Assembly (NCBI RefSeq): GCF_039541575.1
Contig: NZ_BAABGM010000019.1
Span: 1-54,219, forward strand
Length of the DNA: 54,219 bases
Source of the DNA: Fodinibacter luteus
GTDB lineage: Bacteria > Actinomycetota > Actinomycetes > Actinomycetales > Dermatophilaceae
Direction: 5' to 3'
Below the pieces are notes generated by a model that searched no databases, was not told the origin of the DNA, and worked only from the letters and a program-made list of their open reading frames with translations. Positions 8,347-17,994 of the stretch are shown in pieces (position 1 is the first letter of the stretch; each line of letters opens with the position of its first letter). Made by a program: the position numbers and the translations under genes.

Positions 8347-10710
8347 ATGGCACCCGTCGCGCTCGCTTCGGCCGAGTCAGGCTCTGCCCTGGAGCTCACC
8401 GGAGACAACCTCACGTACGTCATCGTCGTCGCGGTCATCGCGGTCGTGGCGCTCGTCATGGGGTTCGTCTTCCGGCGCCAGGTGCTGGCCGCCGACCCGG
8501 GCACCGAGAAGATGCAGGAGATCGGCGCGGCCGTGGAGGAGGGTGCGCAGGCCTACCTCGCCCGCCAGTTCAAGACGCTCGCGATCTTCGTCGTGCTCGT
8601 GTTCGGCCTCCTGCTCCTCCTGCCGGCCGACACCGCCGGCGTGCGGTGGGGCCGGTCCGGCTTCTTCGTGCTCGGCGCGCTCTTCTCGGCGTCGATCGGC
8701 TACCTCGGCATGAGCCTGGCCGTCAAGGCCAACGTCCGGGTCGCCTCCGCCGCCCGCCACGACGACGGTCGTGACGTCGGCATGCGGATCGCCTTCCGCA
8801 CCGGTGGCGTCGTCGGCATGGCGACCGTGGGCCTGGGCCTGCTCGGCGCCGCGATCGTCGTGCTCGCCTACGAGGGCGACGCCCCGAAGGTCCTCGAGGG
8901 CTTCGGCTTCGGCGCCGCCCTGCTCGCCATGTTCATGCGAGTCGGCGGCGGCATCTTCACCAAGGCCGCCGACGTGGGCGCCGACCTCGTCGGCAAGATC
9001 GAGGCCGGCATCCCCGAGGACGACCCGCGCAACGCCGCGACGATCGCCGACAACGTCGGTGACAACGTCGGCGACTGCGCCGGCATGGCCGCCGACCTCT
9101 TCGAGTCCTACGCCGTCACCCTCGTCGCCGCCCTCATCCTCGGCTCCGTCGCGTTCGGCGAGTACGGCCTCGTCTTCCCGCTCCTCGTCCCCGCCATCGG
9201 CGCGGTCACCGCCCTCCTCGGCGTCTACGTCACCAAGGCACGGCCGGGCGAGAGCGCGCTCAACGCGATCAACCGTGGCTTCTACATCGCCGCCATCGTC
9301 TCCGCGGTCCTGTCCGCGATCACCGCCTACCTGTACCTGCCCTCGACCTACGCCGAGCTCGGATCCTCGAACGAGGAGATCGCCGCCCTCACCGGCGACC
9401 CCCGCCTGGCCGCCGTGCTCGCGGTCGTCATCGGCATCGTCCTGGCCGGCATCATCCTGTGGCTCACCGGCCACTACACGGGCACCGACAAGCGACCGAC
9501 CCTCGACGTCGCCCGCACCACCCTCACCGGGCCCGCGACGGTCGTGCTGTCGGGGATCGGCGTCGGCCTCGAGTCGGCCGTCTTCACGGCGGGCATCATC
9601 GCGACCGCCGTCTACCTCGCCTTCCTCCTCGGCGGCGGCTCGACGGCGCTCGCCCTCTTCCTCATCGCCCTCGCCGGGTGCGGCCTGCTCACCACCGTCG
9701 GCGTCATCGTGGCCATGGACACCTTCGGTCCGGTGTCCGACAACGCCCAGGGCATCGCCGAGATGTCCGGCGACGTCCACGGCGAGGGGACCCAGATCCT
9801 CACCGAGCTCGACGCGGTCGGCAACACGACGAAGGCCATCACGAAGGGCATCGCGATCGCGACCGCCGTGCTCGCCGCGACCGCGCTCTTCGGCTCCTAC
9901 ACCGAGGCGTGGCAGAGCGCGGTGCGGGCGCTCGACGTCTCCGGCGTCACCGAGCAGCAGGGCACCGACTTCCTCAACAGCGCGTACGGCCTCGTCACCG
10001 ACCCGAGCACGCTCGTCGGCGTCCTCATCGGCTCGGCCGTCGTCTTCCTCTTCTCGGGCCTGGCGATCAACGCGGTCACCCGGGCGGCCGGTGCCATCGT
10101 CTTCGAGGTGCGCCGCCAGTTCCGCGAGCACCCCGGCATCATGACCTACACCGAGAAGCCCGAGTACGGCCGCGTCGTCGACATCTGCACCCGCGACTCG
10201 CTGCGCGAGCTCGCGACGCCGGGTCTGCTCGCCGCACTCATGCCGGTCGCCGTCGGCTTCGGGCTGGGCATCGGCGCCCTCGCCGGGTTCCTCGCCGGGG
10301 CCATCGGCTCGGGCGCCCTCATGGCCGTCTTCCTCGCCAACTCCGGCGGGTCGTGGGACAACGCGAAGAAGATCGTCGAGGACGGCGCGCACGGCGGCAA
10401 GGGCTCCGAGGCCCACGCGGCAGCCGTCATCGGCGACACCGTCGGCGACCCGTTCAAGGACACCGCGGGCCCGGCCATCAACCCGCTCCTCAAGGTCATG
10501 AACCTCGTGTCGGTGCTCATCGCCCCGGCCATCGTGGCCCTGTCGATCGGCCCGAGCGCCTCCGAGCCGATCCGCTACGGCATCGCGGCGGTCGCCCTCG
10601 TCGTCGTCGGCGCGGCCGTGGCCTACGCCAAGAGCAAGGACCTCGCGATCGGTGGGGACAGCGACCCCGACGCGGCGCCGGCCCAGGAGCAGCACCCCGT
10701 CCAGGTCTGA
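8347..10710 (+). CDS. hppA: K+-independent membrane H+-translocating pyrophosphatase
   Basis: This is a 787-residue integral membrane pyrophosphatase, which hydrolyses cytoplasmic PPi and pumps protons across the membrane. The family active-site motifs are intact: DVGADLVGK, DNVGDNVGDCAG and the C-terminal GDTVGDPFKDTAGP. The motif GNTTKA has Lys496 where K+-dependent enzymes carry Ala, so by the known family rule this is a K+-independent H+ pump. About 15-16 hydrophobic helices are visible. A strong ribosome site (AAGGAGG) precedes the ATG. It is monocistronic, with its own terminator just downstream. Confidence 0.96.
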   Translation: MAPVALASAESGSALELTGDNLTYVIVVAVIAVVALVMGFVFRRQVLAADPGTEKMQEIGAAVEEGAQAYLARQFKTLAIFVVLVFGLLLLLPADTAGVRWGRSGFFVLGALFSASIGYLGMSLAVKANVRVASAARHDDGRDVGMRIAFRTGGVVGMATVGLGLLGAAIVVLAYEGDAPKVLEGFGFGAALLAMFMRVGGGIFTKAADVGADLVGKIEAGIPEDDPRNAATIADNVGDNVGDCAGMAADLFESYAVTLVAALILGSVAFGEYGLVFPLLVPAIGAVTALLGVYVTKARPGESALNAINRGFYIAAIVSAVLSAITAYLYLPSTYAELGSSNEEIAALTGDPRLAAVLAVVIGIVLAGIILWLTGHYTGTDKRPTLDVARTTLTGPATVVLSGIGVGLESAVFTAGIIATAVYLAFLLGGGSTALALFLIALAGCGLLTTVGVIVAMDTFGPVSDNAQGIAEMSGDVHGEGTQILTELDAVGNTTKAITKGIAIATAVLAATALFGSYTEAWQSAVRALDVSGVTEQQGTDFLNSAYGLVTDPSTLVGVLIGSAVVFLFSGLAINAVTRAAGAIVFEVRRQFREHPGIMTYTEKPEYGRVVDICTRDSLRELATPGLLAALMPVAVGFGLGIGALAGFLAGAIGSGALMAVFLANSGGSWDNAKKIVEDGAHGGKGSEAHAAAVIGDTVGDPFKDTAGPAINPLLKVMNLVSVLIAPAIVALSIGPSASEPIRYGIAAVALVVVGAAVAYAKSKDLAIGGDSDPDAAPAQEQHPVQV

Positions 10711-10723
10711 CGCGACCGGATGC

Positions 10724-10759
10724 CGTGGGGCCGGGTTCCAGCGGGAACCCGGCCCCACG
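10724..10759 (+). terminator. Strong hairpin terminator after hppA
   Basis: A perfect 16-bp GC-rich stem (10724-10739 with 10744-10759) has a 4-nt loop and begins 13 bp after the hppA stop. It lies between hppA and the convergent xdhC-like gene and can serve both. No T-run follows, which is normal in high-GC actinobacteria. Confidence 0.88.
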
Positions 10760-10825
10760 CGCGTCCGCCGACGTCCGGGACCGGCGGTCGGCGGTCCGCG
10801 AGGCGCTGAGCTGCCCCGCTGCCGG

Positions 10826-11680
<855 letters not shown>

Positions 11681-11681
11681 G

Positions 11682-14129
11682 TCAGGCCCTCTCGGACGTC
11701 GCCCGGGCCGCGCGCTCGGAGTGGGGCCGGAGGGGCGGCGCGGCGGGGTGCGGCTGCTCGGGAACCCGCCCGGGGCCACCGGTGGCGAGCCCGTGGTCCC
11801 GGGGACGGTGGCGGGCGTCCTCGATCGCCCACCACAGCACCTCGGGGGTCACCGGGGAGGGAAGGTCGACGCTCGTGCCGGCCGGTCCGAAGGATGCCGC
11901 GGCCTGGCGCAGCGCCTCGCGCACCGAGAAGGCGAGCATGAGCGGTGGTTCACCGACCGCCTTGGACCCGTACACGGCGCCGTCCTCGGGGGCGTGTGCC
12001 AGCAGCTCGACGTGGAGCACCTCCGGCATCTCCGAGAAGCTCGGCAGCTTGTACGTGCTCGCCGACTGCGTCGCGAGCCGCCCGCGGGTGGGGCCGTCTC
12101 CCTCGTCCCAGCGCAGGTCCTCGAGGGTGAGCCAGCCGGCGCCCTGGACGAACGCACCCTCGACCTGGCCGAGGTCGACGAGGGGCGACAGGCTCTCGCC
12201 GACGTCGTGCACGATGTCGACGCGGCGGATGCGGTAGGAGCCGGTGAACCCGTCGACCTCGACCTCGGTCGCGGCGGCGCCGTACGCGAAGTACTTGAAG
12301 GGCTCGCCCCGCATGGCCGTGGAGTCCCAGTGCAGGCCCTCGGTGCGGTAGAAGCCCGCGGCCCAGAGCTGGACGCGCCGGAAGTACGCCTGGTGCACGA
12401 GGTCGGCCCAGGCGAGTGTCGCGTCGCTGCCCGGCGCGGACACGACACCGTCGGTGACGCGCACGGCATCCGGTGCCACGCCGAGCCGCTCCGCCGCGAC
12501 CGGGCGCAGCCGGTCGAGGACCTGCTCGCACGCGTCCTTGACGGCCGCTCCGTTGAGGTCGGCGCCCGAGCTCGCGGCCGTCGCCGAGGTGTTGGGGACC
12601 TTGTCGGTGCGCGTCGGTGCGAGACGCACCGTCGACAGCGGCACCCCGAGCGCGGTGGCGGCGACCTGGAGCATCTTCGTGTGCAGGCCCTGGCCCATCT
12701 CGGTGCCACCGTGGGTGACGAGCACCGAGCCGTCCTTGTAGACGTGGACGAGCGCGCCGGCCTGGTTGAAGGCGGTGAAGTTGAAGGAGATGCCGAACTT
12801 CACGGGCGTGACGGCCAGGGCACGGCGGGCGTGCTCGTGGGTGGCGTTCCACGCCCGGATCTCGGCCTGCCGCGTCGCGACGTCGCCCGACGAGAGCACC
12901 TGCTCCCAGCAGGCCACGAGCCGCTCGGGATGGCGGACCGGCTGGCCGTACGGCGTCTTCTGGCCGGGGCGGTAGAAGTTGCGCCGACGCAGCTCGACCG
13001 GGTCGATCCCGAGCAGCGGCGCGCACCGGCCGAGGACGTCCTCGATGACGAGCATCCCCTGCGGCCCCCCGAACCCCCGGAAGGCGGTCTGCGAGGTCTT
13101 GTGGGTGCGCGCGATCCGGCCGTGCAGCCGCACGTGGGGGATGAAGTAGGCGTTGTCGACGTGGCAGAGGGCCCGGGCCAGCACCGGCTCGGAGAGGTCG
13201 AGGCTCCAGCCGCCGTCCGAGGTCAGCGTCGCGTCGAGCGCCTGCAGGAGGCCGTCGTCGTCGAACGCCACCCGCCACTGCGCGTGGAACCCGTGCCGCT
13301 TGCCCGACATCGTCATGTCCTGGGTTCGGCTGAGCCGCAGCCGGACCGGGCGGCCCGTGAGCCGGGCGCCGAGGGCCGCGACCGCGGCGTACCCGTGGGG
13401 CTGCATCTCCTTGCCCCCGAACCCCCCGCCCATCCGCAGGCACTGCACGGTCACCGCGTGGCTGGGCACGCCGAGCACGTGGGCGACGACGTCCTGGGTC
13501 TCGGTCGGGTGCTGGGTGCTGCACTGCACGAACACCTGCCCCGACTCGTCGACCTGGGCGAGCGAGCAGTGCGTCTCGAGGTAGAAGTGCTCCTGTCCCG
13601 CGAGGTCGAGCTCGCCGCTGAAGACGTGCGCCGCCTCGTCGAACGCACCGTCGACGTCGCCGCGCGCCACGGTCGGCTGCCCGCCCTGGAAGCTCGCGGC
13701 GGTGATCGCCTCGCGGAGGGTGACGAGCGCCGGGAGCGGCTCGTAGTCGACCTCGACCGCGAGGGCTCCGAGCCGGGCGGCCTCGAGGGTCTCTCCGAGC
13801 ACCCAGCACACCGCGTGCCCGTGGAACATCACCTCGTCGGGGAAGAGTGGCTCGTCGTGGTGGGTGCCGGCGTCGTCGAGACCGGGCACGTCGTCGGCGG
13901 TGAGCACCCGCACGACCCCGGGCACGTCGAGGGCCGGCGCCGTGCGCAGCGTGCTCACCCGCGCGTGGGCGTGCGGCGCCTGCACGGGGTGGGCGTGGAG
14001 GATGCCGTGCGTGCGGCCGACGAGGTCGTCGGTGTACAGGGCCGCTCCGGTGACGTGCAGGGCCGCCGACTCGTGGGGGAGGGGCCGCCCGACGACGGCA
14101 CCCGGCGGGCGCTCGGAGAGCCCGCTCAC
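11682..14129 (-). CDS. xdhB: Xanthine dehydrogenase-type molybdopterin-binding large subunit
   Basis: This subunit of about 815 residues belongs to the xanthine oxidase/aldehyde oxidase family. The N-terminal a/b hammerhead domain (GAALYTDDL, about 25-130) is followed by the Mo-pterin domains. These carry GGGFGGKE, the FRGFGGPQG motif near residue 340, GTEMGQGLHTK, and the C-terminal VGEPPL motif with Glu, which matches the catalytic glutamate position of the family. The GTG at 14129 overlaps the preceding stop (GTGA). An Ala/Pro/Arg-rich tail of about 35 residues ends the protein. With the small subunit it should oxidise a purine or similar heterocycle; the exact substrate cannot be read from sequence. 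Confidence 0.92.
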   Translation of the reverse strand: MSGLSERPPGAVVGRPLPHESAALHVTGAALYTDDLVGRTHGILHAHPVQAPHAHARVSTLRTAPALDVPGVVRVLTADDVPGLDDAGTHHDEPLFPDEVMFHGHAVCWVLGETLEAARLGALAVEVDYEPLPALVTLREAITAASFQGGQPTVARGDVDGAFDEAAHVFSGELDLAGQEHFYLETHCSLAQVDESGQVFVQCSTQHPTETQDVVAHVLGVPSHAVTVQCLRMGGGFGGKEMQPHGYAAVAALGARLTGRPVRLRLSRTQDMTMSGKRHGFHAQWRVAFDDDGLLQALDATLTSDGGWSLDLSEPVLARALCHVDNAYFIPHVRLHGRIARTHKTSQTAFRGFGGPQGMLVIEDVLGRCAPLLGIDPVELRRRNFYRPGQKTPYGQPVRHPERLVACWEQVLSSGDVATRQAEIRAWNATHEHARRALAVTPVKFGISFNFTAFNQAGALVHVYKDGSVLVTHGGTEMGQGLHTKMLQVAATALGVPLSTVRLAPTRTDKVPNTSATAASSGADLNGAAVKDACEQVLDRLRPVAAERLGVAPDAVRVTDGVVSAPGSDATLAWADLVHQAYFRRVQLWAAGFYRTEGLHWDSTAMRGEPFKYFAYGAAATEVEVDGFTGSYRIRRVDIVHDVGESLSPLVDLGQVEGAFVQGAGWLTLEDLRWDEGDGPTRGRLATQSASTYKLPSFSEMPEVLHVELLAHAPEDGAVYGSKAVGEPPLMLAFSVREALRQAAASFGPAGTSVDLPSPVTPEVLWWAIEDARHRPRDHGLATGGPGRVPEQPHPAAPPLRPHSERAARATSERA

Positions 14130-15643
14130 GGTGCCACCGCCGGCGCGAGCGAGGGGTCGGCCTCGGCGTGCAGCCGGAGCAGGGCCGTGCCGAGCATCGC
14201 GGACCGGTAGGCCGCGCTGGCGCGGTGGTCGTCGATCGGCGTCCCCTCGCGGCCCATGACCTGCGCGGCGGCCCGCACGACCTCGGCCGTCCACGGTCGG
14301 CCCTCGAGGGCGGCCTCGGTCGCGAGCGCCCGGACCGGGGTGGCGGCGACCCCGCCGAGGCCGATGCGGGCCTTCGCGACGACCCCGTCCCGCACGTCGA
14401 GGGCGATGCCGGCGGCGACGCTCGAGATGTCGTCGAAGCGTCGCTTGGCGACCTTGTGGAACGCGGTGACCCCGCTGAGCGGCAGGGGGATCCGCACGGC
14501 CCGGATGACCTCGTCGGGCCGTCGCACGGTGCGCCGGTAGCCGGTGAAGTAGCCGGAGAGCGGCACCGTGCGCTCACCCCCGGCGCACGCGAGGACGACG
14601 TCCGCCTCGAGGGCGAGCAGGGCCGGCGCGGCATCCCCGACGGGCGAGGCGGTCGCGAGGTTTCCGCCGAGGGTCGCGCCGTTGCGGATGAGGGGCGAGG
14701 CGAACTGCGGCAGCAGCTGGTCGAGCAGTGGGACGCGTCCCGCGAGTGCGCGTCCCACCTCGCTCAGCGTGAGGCTCGCGCCGATTTCGACGGCGTCGTG
14801 CCCGACGTGCAGTGCACGCAGCTCGTGCACCCGGTCGATGCCGACGGCCAGTCGGGCCCGGGCGCCCCGCAGGTTGACCTCGACGCCCCAGTCCGTGGCA
14901 CCGGCGACGAGCACGGCATCCGGATGCTCCCGCAGCAGGGTGAGGAGACGGCTCAGGTCGGTGGCGCGCTCGAACGCGCCGCTCGCTCCCTCGAGCCGGC
15001 TCGGTGGGGCGGCCGGAGGGGGGTGGGTGGCCCGGGACGCCAGCGGGTCGCCGGCCTCGGGGGCACCGAGGGCGAAGGCGGCGTCGCGGATCGGCCGGTA
15101 GCCGGTGCACCGGCACAGGTTCCCGCTCAGGGCGTGGAGGTCGAACCCGTTCGGACCGTGCTCGCGGTCGGGGACGGCGTGCGGATGCCGGTCGCCGCGG
15201 TAGTACTCGGCCGCCATCGCGCAGACGAACCCCGGGGTGCAGTAGCCGCACTGCGACCCGCCGCGCACGGCGAGCTCGTGCTGCACGGGGTGCAGGGCGT
15301 CGGGGGTGCCGAGGCCCTCGGCGGTGAGGACCTCCTGGCCGTCGAGCGCGGCCGCGGGGACGAGGCAGGCGTTGACGCCGGTCCACCGGCTGCGCCCGAG
15401 GTCGGCGCCGGCCGTGCCGTCGGACCCGTCGGTGCCGCCGTCCGCGCCGGCCCCACCCCGCCCGACCCCGTCCGGGCGCAGGACGAGCACGGCGCAAGCC
15501 CCGCACTCGCCCTCGGCGCACCCCTCCTTGGCCCCGGTGAGACCCTGGGCGCGCAGGAAGTCCAGGGCGCTCGTCGCCGGGTCGGTGCCCGCGAGGGAGC
15601 GTGCGGTGCCGTTGACCGTCACCTCGTGCCGTCCGGCCGCCAC
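14126..15643 (-). CDS. xdhA: Xanthine dehydrogenase-type Fe-S/FAD small subunit
   Basis: This protein of 505 residues carries the two [2Fe-2S] clusters and the FAD domain. The plant-ferredoxin-type cluster ligands are in GCAEGECGAC and a later Cys (NACLVP). The second cluster is in QCGYCTPGF and LCRCTGYRPI. The FAD-binding domain starts near residue 190 (VLVAGATDWGVEVN) and has ATLGGNLATASPVGD. A CO-dehydrogenase-flavoprotein C-terminal domain follows. The GTG at 15643 is preferred, with AGGAGG 8 bp upstream; the frame upstream to 15769 is Pro/Ala-rich and unconserved. It is the first gene of the operon. A 51-bp Gly/Thr/Asp-rich insert near residue 70 is not typical. Confidence 0.92.
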   Translation of the reverse strand: MAAGRHEVTVNGTARSLAGTDPATSALDFLRAQGLTGAKEGCAEGECGACAVLVLRPDGVGRGGAGADGGTDGSDGTAGADLGRSRWTGVNACLVPAAALDGQEVLTAEGLGTPDALHPVQHELAVRGGSQCGYCTPGFVCAMAAEYYRGDRHPHAVPDREHGPNGFDLHALSGNLCRCTGYRPIRDAAFALGAPEAGDPLASRATHPPPAAPPSRLEGASGAFERATDLSRLLTLLREHPDAVLVAGATDWGVEVNLRGARARLAVGIDRVHELRALHVGHDAVEIGASLTLSEVGRALAGRVPLLDQLLPQFASPLIRNGATLGGNLATASPVGDAAPALLALEADVVLACAGGERTVPLSGYFTGYRRTVRRPDEVIRAVRIPLPLSGVTAFHKVAKRRFDDISSVAAGIALDVRDGVVAKARIGLGGVAATPVRALATEAALEGRPWTAEVVRAAAQVMGREGTPIDDHRASAAYRSAMLGTALLRLHAEADPSLAPAVAP

Positions 15644-15849
15644 ACCCGCACCTCCTCGTCCGATGGGGGCGGGTCCGGCGCCCGCCGGCCGGCTCGGCGC
15701 GGGGAGGGGATCGGGCGCCGGCACCCCTGCGAGGTGCGGTGATCCGTGCCGGACGACGCCCCGCGCCATCCGCCTCGACCGTAGACCGAGCCCCCCGGCA
15801 CAGCAAGGAGGTGGACGGCATCCGTCGAGGGTGTCCCGCCGAACGCGCC

Positions 15850-15878
15850 GTGACCGACCCGTGTGGACGCCCTACGCT
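15850..15878 (+). promoter_or_regulatory. Candidate promoter for a leaderless methyltransferase transcript
   Basis: A -35-like GTGACC (15850-15855) and a -10 TACGCT (15873-15878) are spaced by 17 bp. Transcription would start close to the ATG at 15887, giving a leaderless or nearly leaderless mRNA, which is common in this group. No ribosome site precedes that ATG, consistent with this reading. Confidence 0.45.
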
Positions 15879-15886
15879 CGTCCTCG

Positions 15887-17386
15887 ATGACCCCGAACCC
15901 GCCCCGCGTCGACGCGGCCCTCGTGCGCTCGCTGCGTGCCGACCTCGTCTCCTCACGCTTCACCGTGTCCGGGGTGACCGACCTGCTCGGCCCGATGGCC
16001 TCGGCCGCCCTCGACCGCGAGCAGGCGCTACCGGCCCAGCGGGTCACGGCGCGCTCCGCCGACCCGTGCGCCACCCTCGTGCGCCTCTTCACGCTGGGGG
16101 ACCCCGTCGACGCCGCGGAGGCGGAGGCGGCGCTGCCGACCCTCGGGGTCGGGGGGGCGGTCTCCCTCGGGCTGCTGGCCCTCGAGGGCGACGGCGTCGT
16201 CGCCCTGTGCGACCTGCGCCCCTACGCCGCCGACGACGTCGACTGGTGGGTCGCCTCGGACCTCGGGGAGGTCGCGACGGGGCGGCCGGTGCGCGAGGAC
16301 CACGTGCTCGGCATCGGCGGGGCGTCCGCGACGCTCGCCTCGTGGACCCCGCGCCCGCACGTCTCGCGGGCGCTCGACCTGGGCACCGGGTGCGGCGTGC
16401 AGGCCCTGCACCTGGGTGCGCACGTCGACGAGGTCGTCGTCACCGACCTGTCGCAGCGCGCGCTCGCCTACGCCCGCTTCAACGCCGCGCTCGACGAGGC
16501 CGACTGGGACGTGCGCAGCGGGTCGATGCTCGACCCGGTCGCGGGGGAGCGGTTCGGCCTCGTCGTGAGCAACCCGCCGTTCGTCATCACCCCCCGCTCG
16601 GGGGCGGTGCCCCTCTTCGAGTACCGCGACGGTGGCGTGGCCGGCGACGCCGTCGTCCGCGACCTCGTCCGTGCGGTCGGCGCGCACCTCGAGCCCGGCG
16701 GGGTCGCCCAGTTCCTCGGCAACTGGGAGGTGCCGCGCGGCACGACGTGGACCGAGCGGGTCGGCGCCTGGCTCGACGGCACCGGGCTCGACGCCTGGGT
16801 CGTCCAGCGCGAGGTCCAGGACCCCGCGGAGTACGCCGAGACCTGGGCGCGCGACGGCGGGCACCACGTCGGCACGGCCGACTTCAACGCGATGTACGCC
16901 GCCTGGCTCGACGACTTCGAGGCGCGCGACGTCGAGTCGATCGGGTTCGGCGTCGTGACGCTGCACCGACCCCGCGTCGAGCGGGCGCCGTTCGCCGACC
17001 TCATGGACGTTCCCTGGCCGGTCGAGGCCCCGATGGGCCCTACGGTCCTCGCCGGGCTGGCGGCGCGCTCCTGGCTGGCCGAGCACGACGACGACGCGGT
17101 CCTCGACACGGCGTGGACCTGTGCCGCCGACGTCCACGAGGAGCGTCACGCGCTGCCGGGGGCCGAGCACCCCAGCGTCATCGTGCTGCGCCAGGGCGGC
17201 GGGCTGCGGCGCCACCTCACCCTCACGACGGTCACCGCCGCTCTCACTTCCGTCTGCGACGGTGACCTGACGGCACGCGCCGCGGCCGCGGCCATCTCAG
17301 GGCTGCTCGGCCTCGAGGCGGATGCCGTGCGCGCGGAGGTCGTCGCGTTCGTGCGGGACGCCGCGAAGGACGGGCTGCTGCACTGA
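15887..17386 (+). CDS. Class I SAM-dependent methyltransferase with NPPF motif (DUF7059-like N-terminus)
   Basis: This 499-residue protein has an N-terminal helical/winged domain (about 1-140), a Rossmann methyltransferase core (ALDLGTGCGVQALHLG at about 163-178) and the catalytic loop VVSNPPFVI near residue 227. A long C-terminal domain follows (about 330-499). NPPF/NPPY loops methylate amide or amine nitrogens (Gln of release factors, adenine or guanine of RNA/DNA), so the target is a nitrogen in protein or RNA, not identified here. The ATG at 15887 is preferred over one 24 bp upstream because of the promoter placement and because the family starts near this point. Confidence 0.85.
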   Translation: MTPNPPRVDAALVRSLRADLVSSRFTVSGVTDLLGPMASAALDREQALPAQRVTARSADPCATLVRLFTLGDPVDAAEAEAALPTLGVGGAVSLGLLALEGDGVVALCDLRPYAADDVDWWVASDLGEVATGRPVREDHVLGIGGASATLASWTPRPHVSRALDLGTGCGVQALHLGAHVDEVVVTDLSQRALAYARFNAALDEADWDVRSGSMLDPVAGERFGLVVSNPPFVITPRSGAVPLFEYRDGGVAGDAVVRDLVRAVGAHLEPGGVAQFLGNWEVPRGTTWTERVGAWLDGTGLDAWVVQREVQDPAEYAETWARDGGHHVGTADFNAMYAAWLDDFEARDVESIGFGVVTLHRPRVERAPFADLMDVPWPVEAPMGPTVLAGLAARSWLAEHDDDAVLDTAWTCAADVHEERHALPGAEHPSVIVLRQGGGLRRHLTLTTVTAALTSVCDGDLTARAAAAAISGLLGLEADAVRAEVVAFVRDAAKDGLLH

Positions 17387-17523
17387 GGTCCGGCCGGGCC
17401 GACGCGTGAGCGCGGCGTTTCATGAAGGAGGCTTCATGGGCGGATCACGAGCGGCTCATGTTGACCCCCGAGGCTGGGGGGACAGCAGCGGCGAGGTGCC
17501 GCGCCAGACTCGAGGAGAACGCC

Positions 17524-17985
17524 ATGAACGCCCTTCCCCGCAAGGCCTGGATCGTCACCGGCGCGCTCGGCGCGCTCGCCGTCACCGGGTCGGCCGTCGC
17601 CGGTGCCGCGGCCGCCTCGGCCGCCTCGGCCGACACGGGCACGCCGGCCACCACGAGCCGCAGCGTGTCGACCGGGACGGCCACGGCCACCTCGACCGGC
17701 ACGCCGACGGCCGACCCGGCATCCACGTCGACCCCCTCGGCGAAGGTGTCGGGCACGACGGACCGCAGCCAGGTCTCGCCGGCCAGCCCGAACTCTCCGA
17801 ACTCGCCGAACTCCCCGAACTCCCCGAACTCGCCGAACTCCCCGAACTCCCCGAACTCACCGGAGAGCCCGGCGTCGCCGGTGAGCCCCGCCAGCCCGGT
17901 GTCCGCGAACACCCCGAACTCGCCCAACTCCCCCAACTCCCCGAACTCCCCGAACAGCCCCGCGTCGGCGCCGAGCGCGAACTGA
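17524..17985 (+). CDS. Secreted Asn-Ser-Pro repeat protein
   Basis: This is a small, low-complexity exported protein of 153 residues. A basic N-terminus and hydrophobic stretch (ALPRKAWIVTGALGALAV, about 3-25) with AxA sites form a signal peptide. A Thr/Ser/Ala-rich spacer follows. Then come eight perfect Asn-Ser-Pro triplets, a Glu-Ser-Pro/Ala-Ser-Pro break and six more (the first is Asn-Thr-Pro). No enzymatic domain is present. It may be a cell-wall spacer or glycosylation substrate. A clear AGGAGA ribosome site precedes the ATG at 17524. It sits 10 bp before the next gene. Confidence 0.75.
   Translation: MNALPRKAWIVTGALGALAVTGSAVAGAAAASAASADTGTPATTSRSVSTGTATATSTGTPTADPASTSTPSAKVSGTTDRSQVSPASPNSPNSPNSPNSPNSPNSPNSPNSPESPASPVSPASPVSANTPNSPNSPNSPNSPNSPASAPSAN
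17791..17961 (+). repeat. 9-bp Asn-Ser-Pro codon repeats in two blocks
   Basis: Block one (17791-17862) has 8 units and block two (17908-17961) has 6 units of AACTCNCCG. Third positions vary only slightly, so unit number is likely to change by slippage without breaking the frame. Confidence 0.9.
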
Positions 17986-17994
17986 CGTCGACCC

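Noticed and set aside
17791..17961. CRISPR-like array
   Set aside because: The 9-bp units are contiguous codons of an Asn-Ser-Pro protein, with no spacers and no cas genes.
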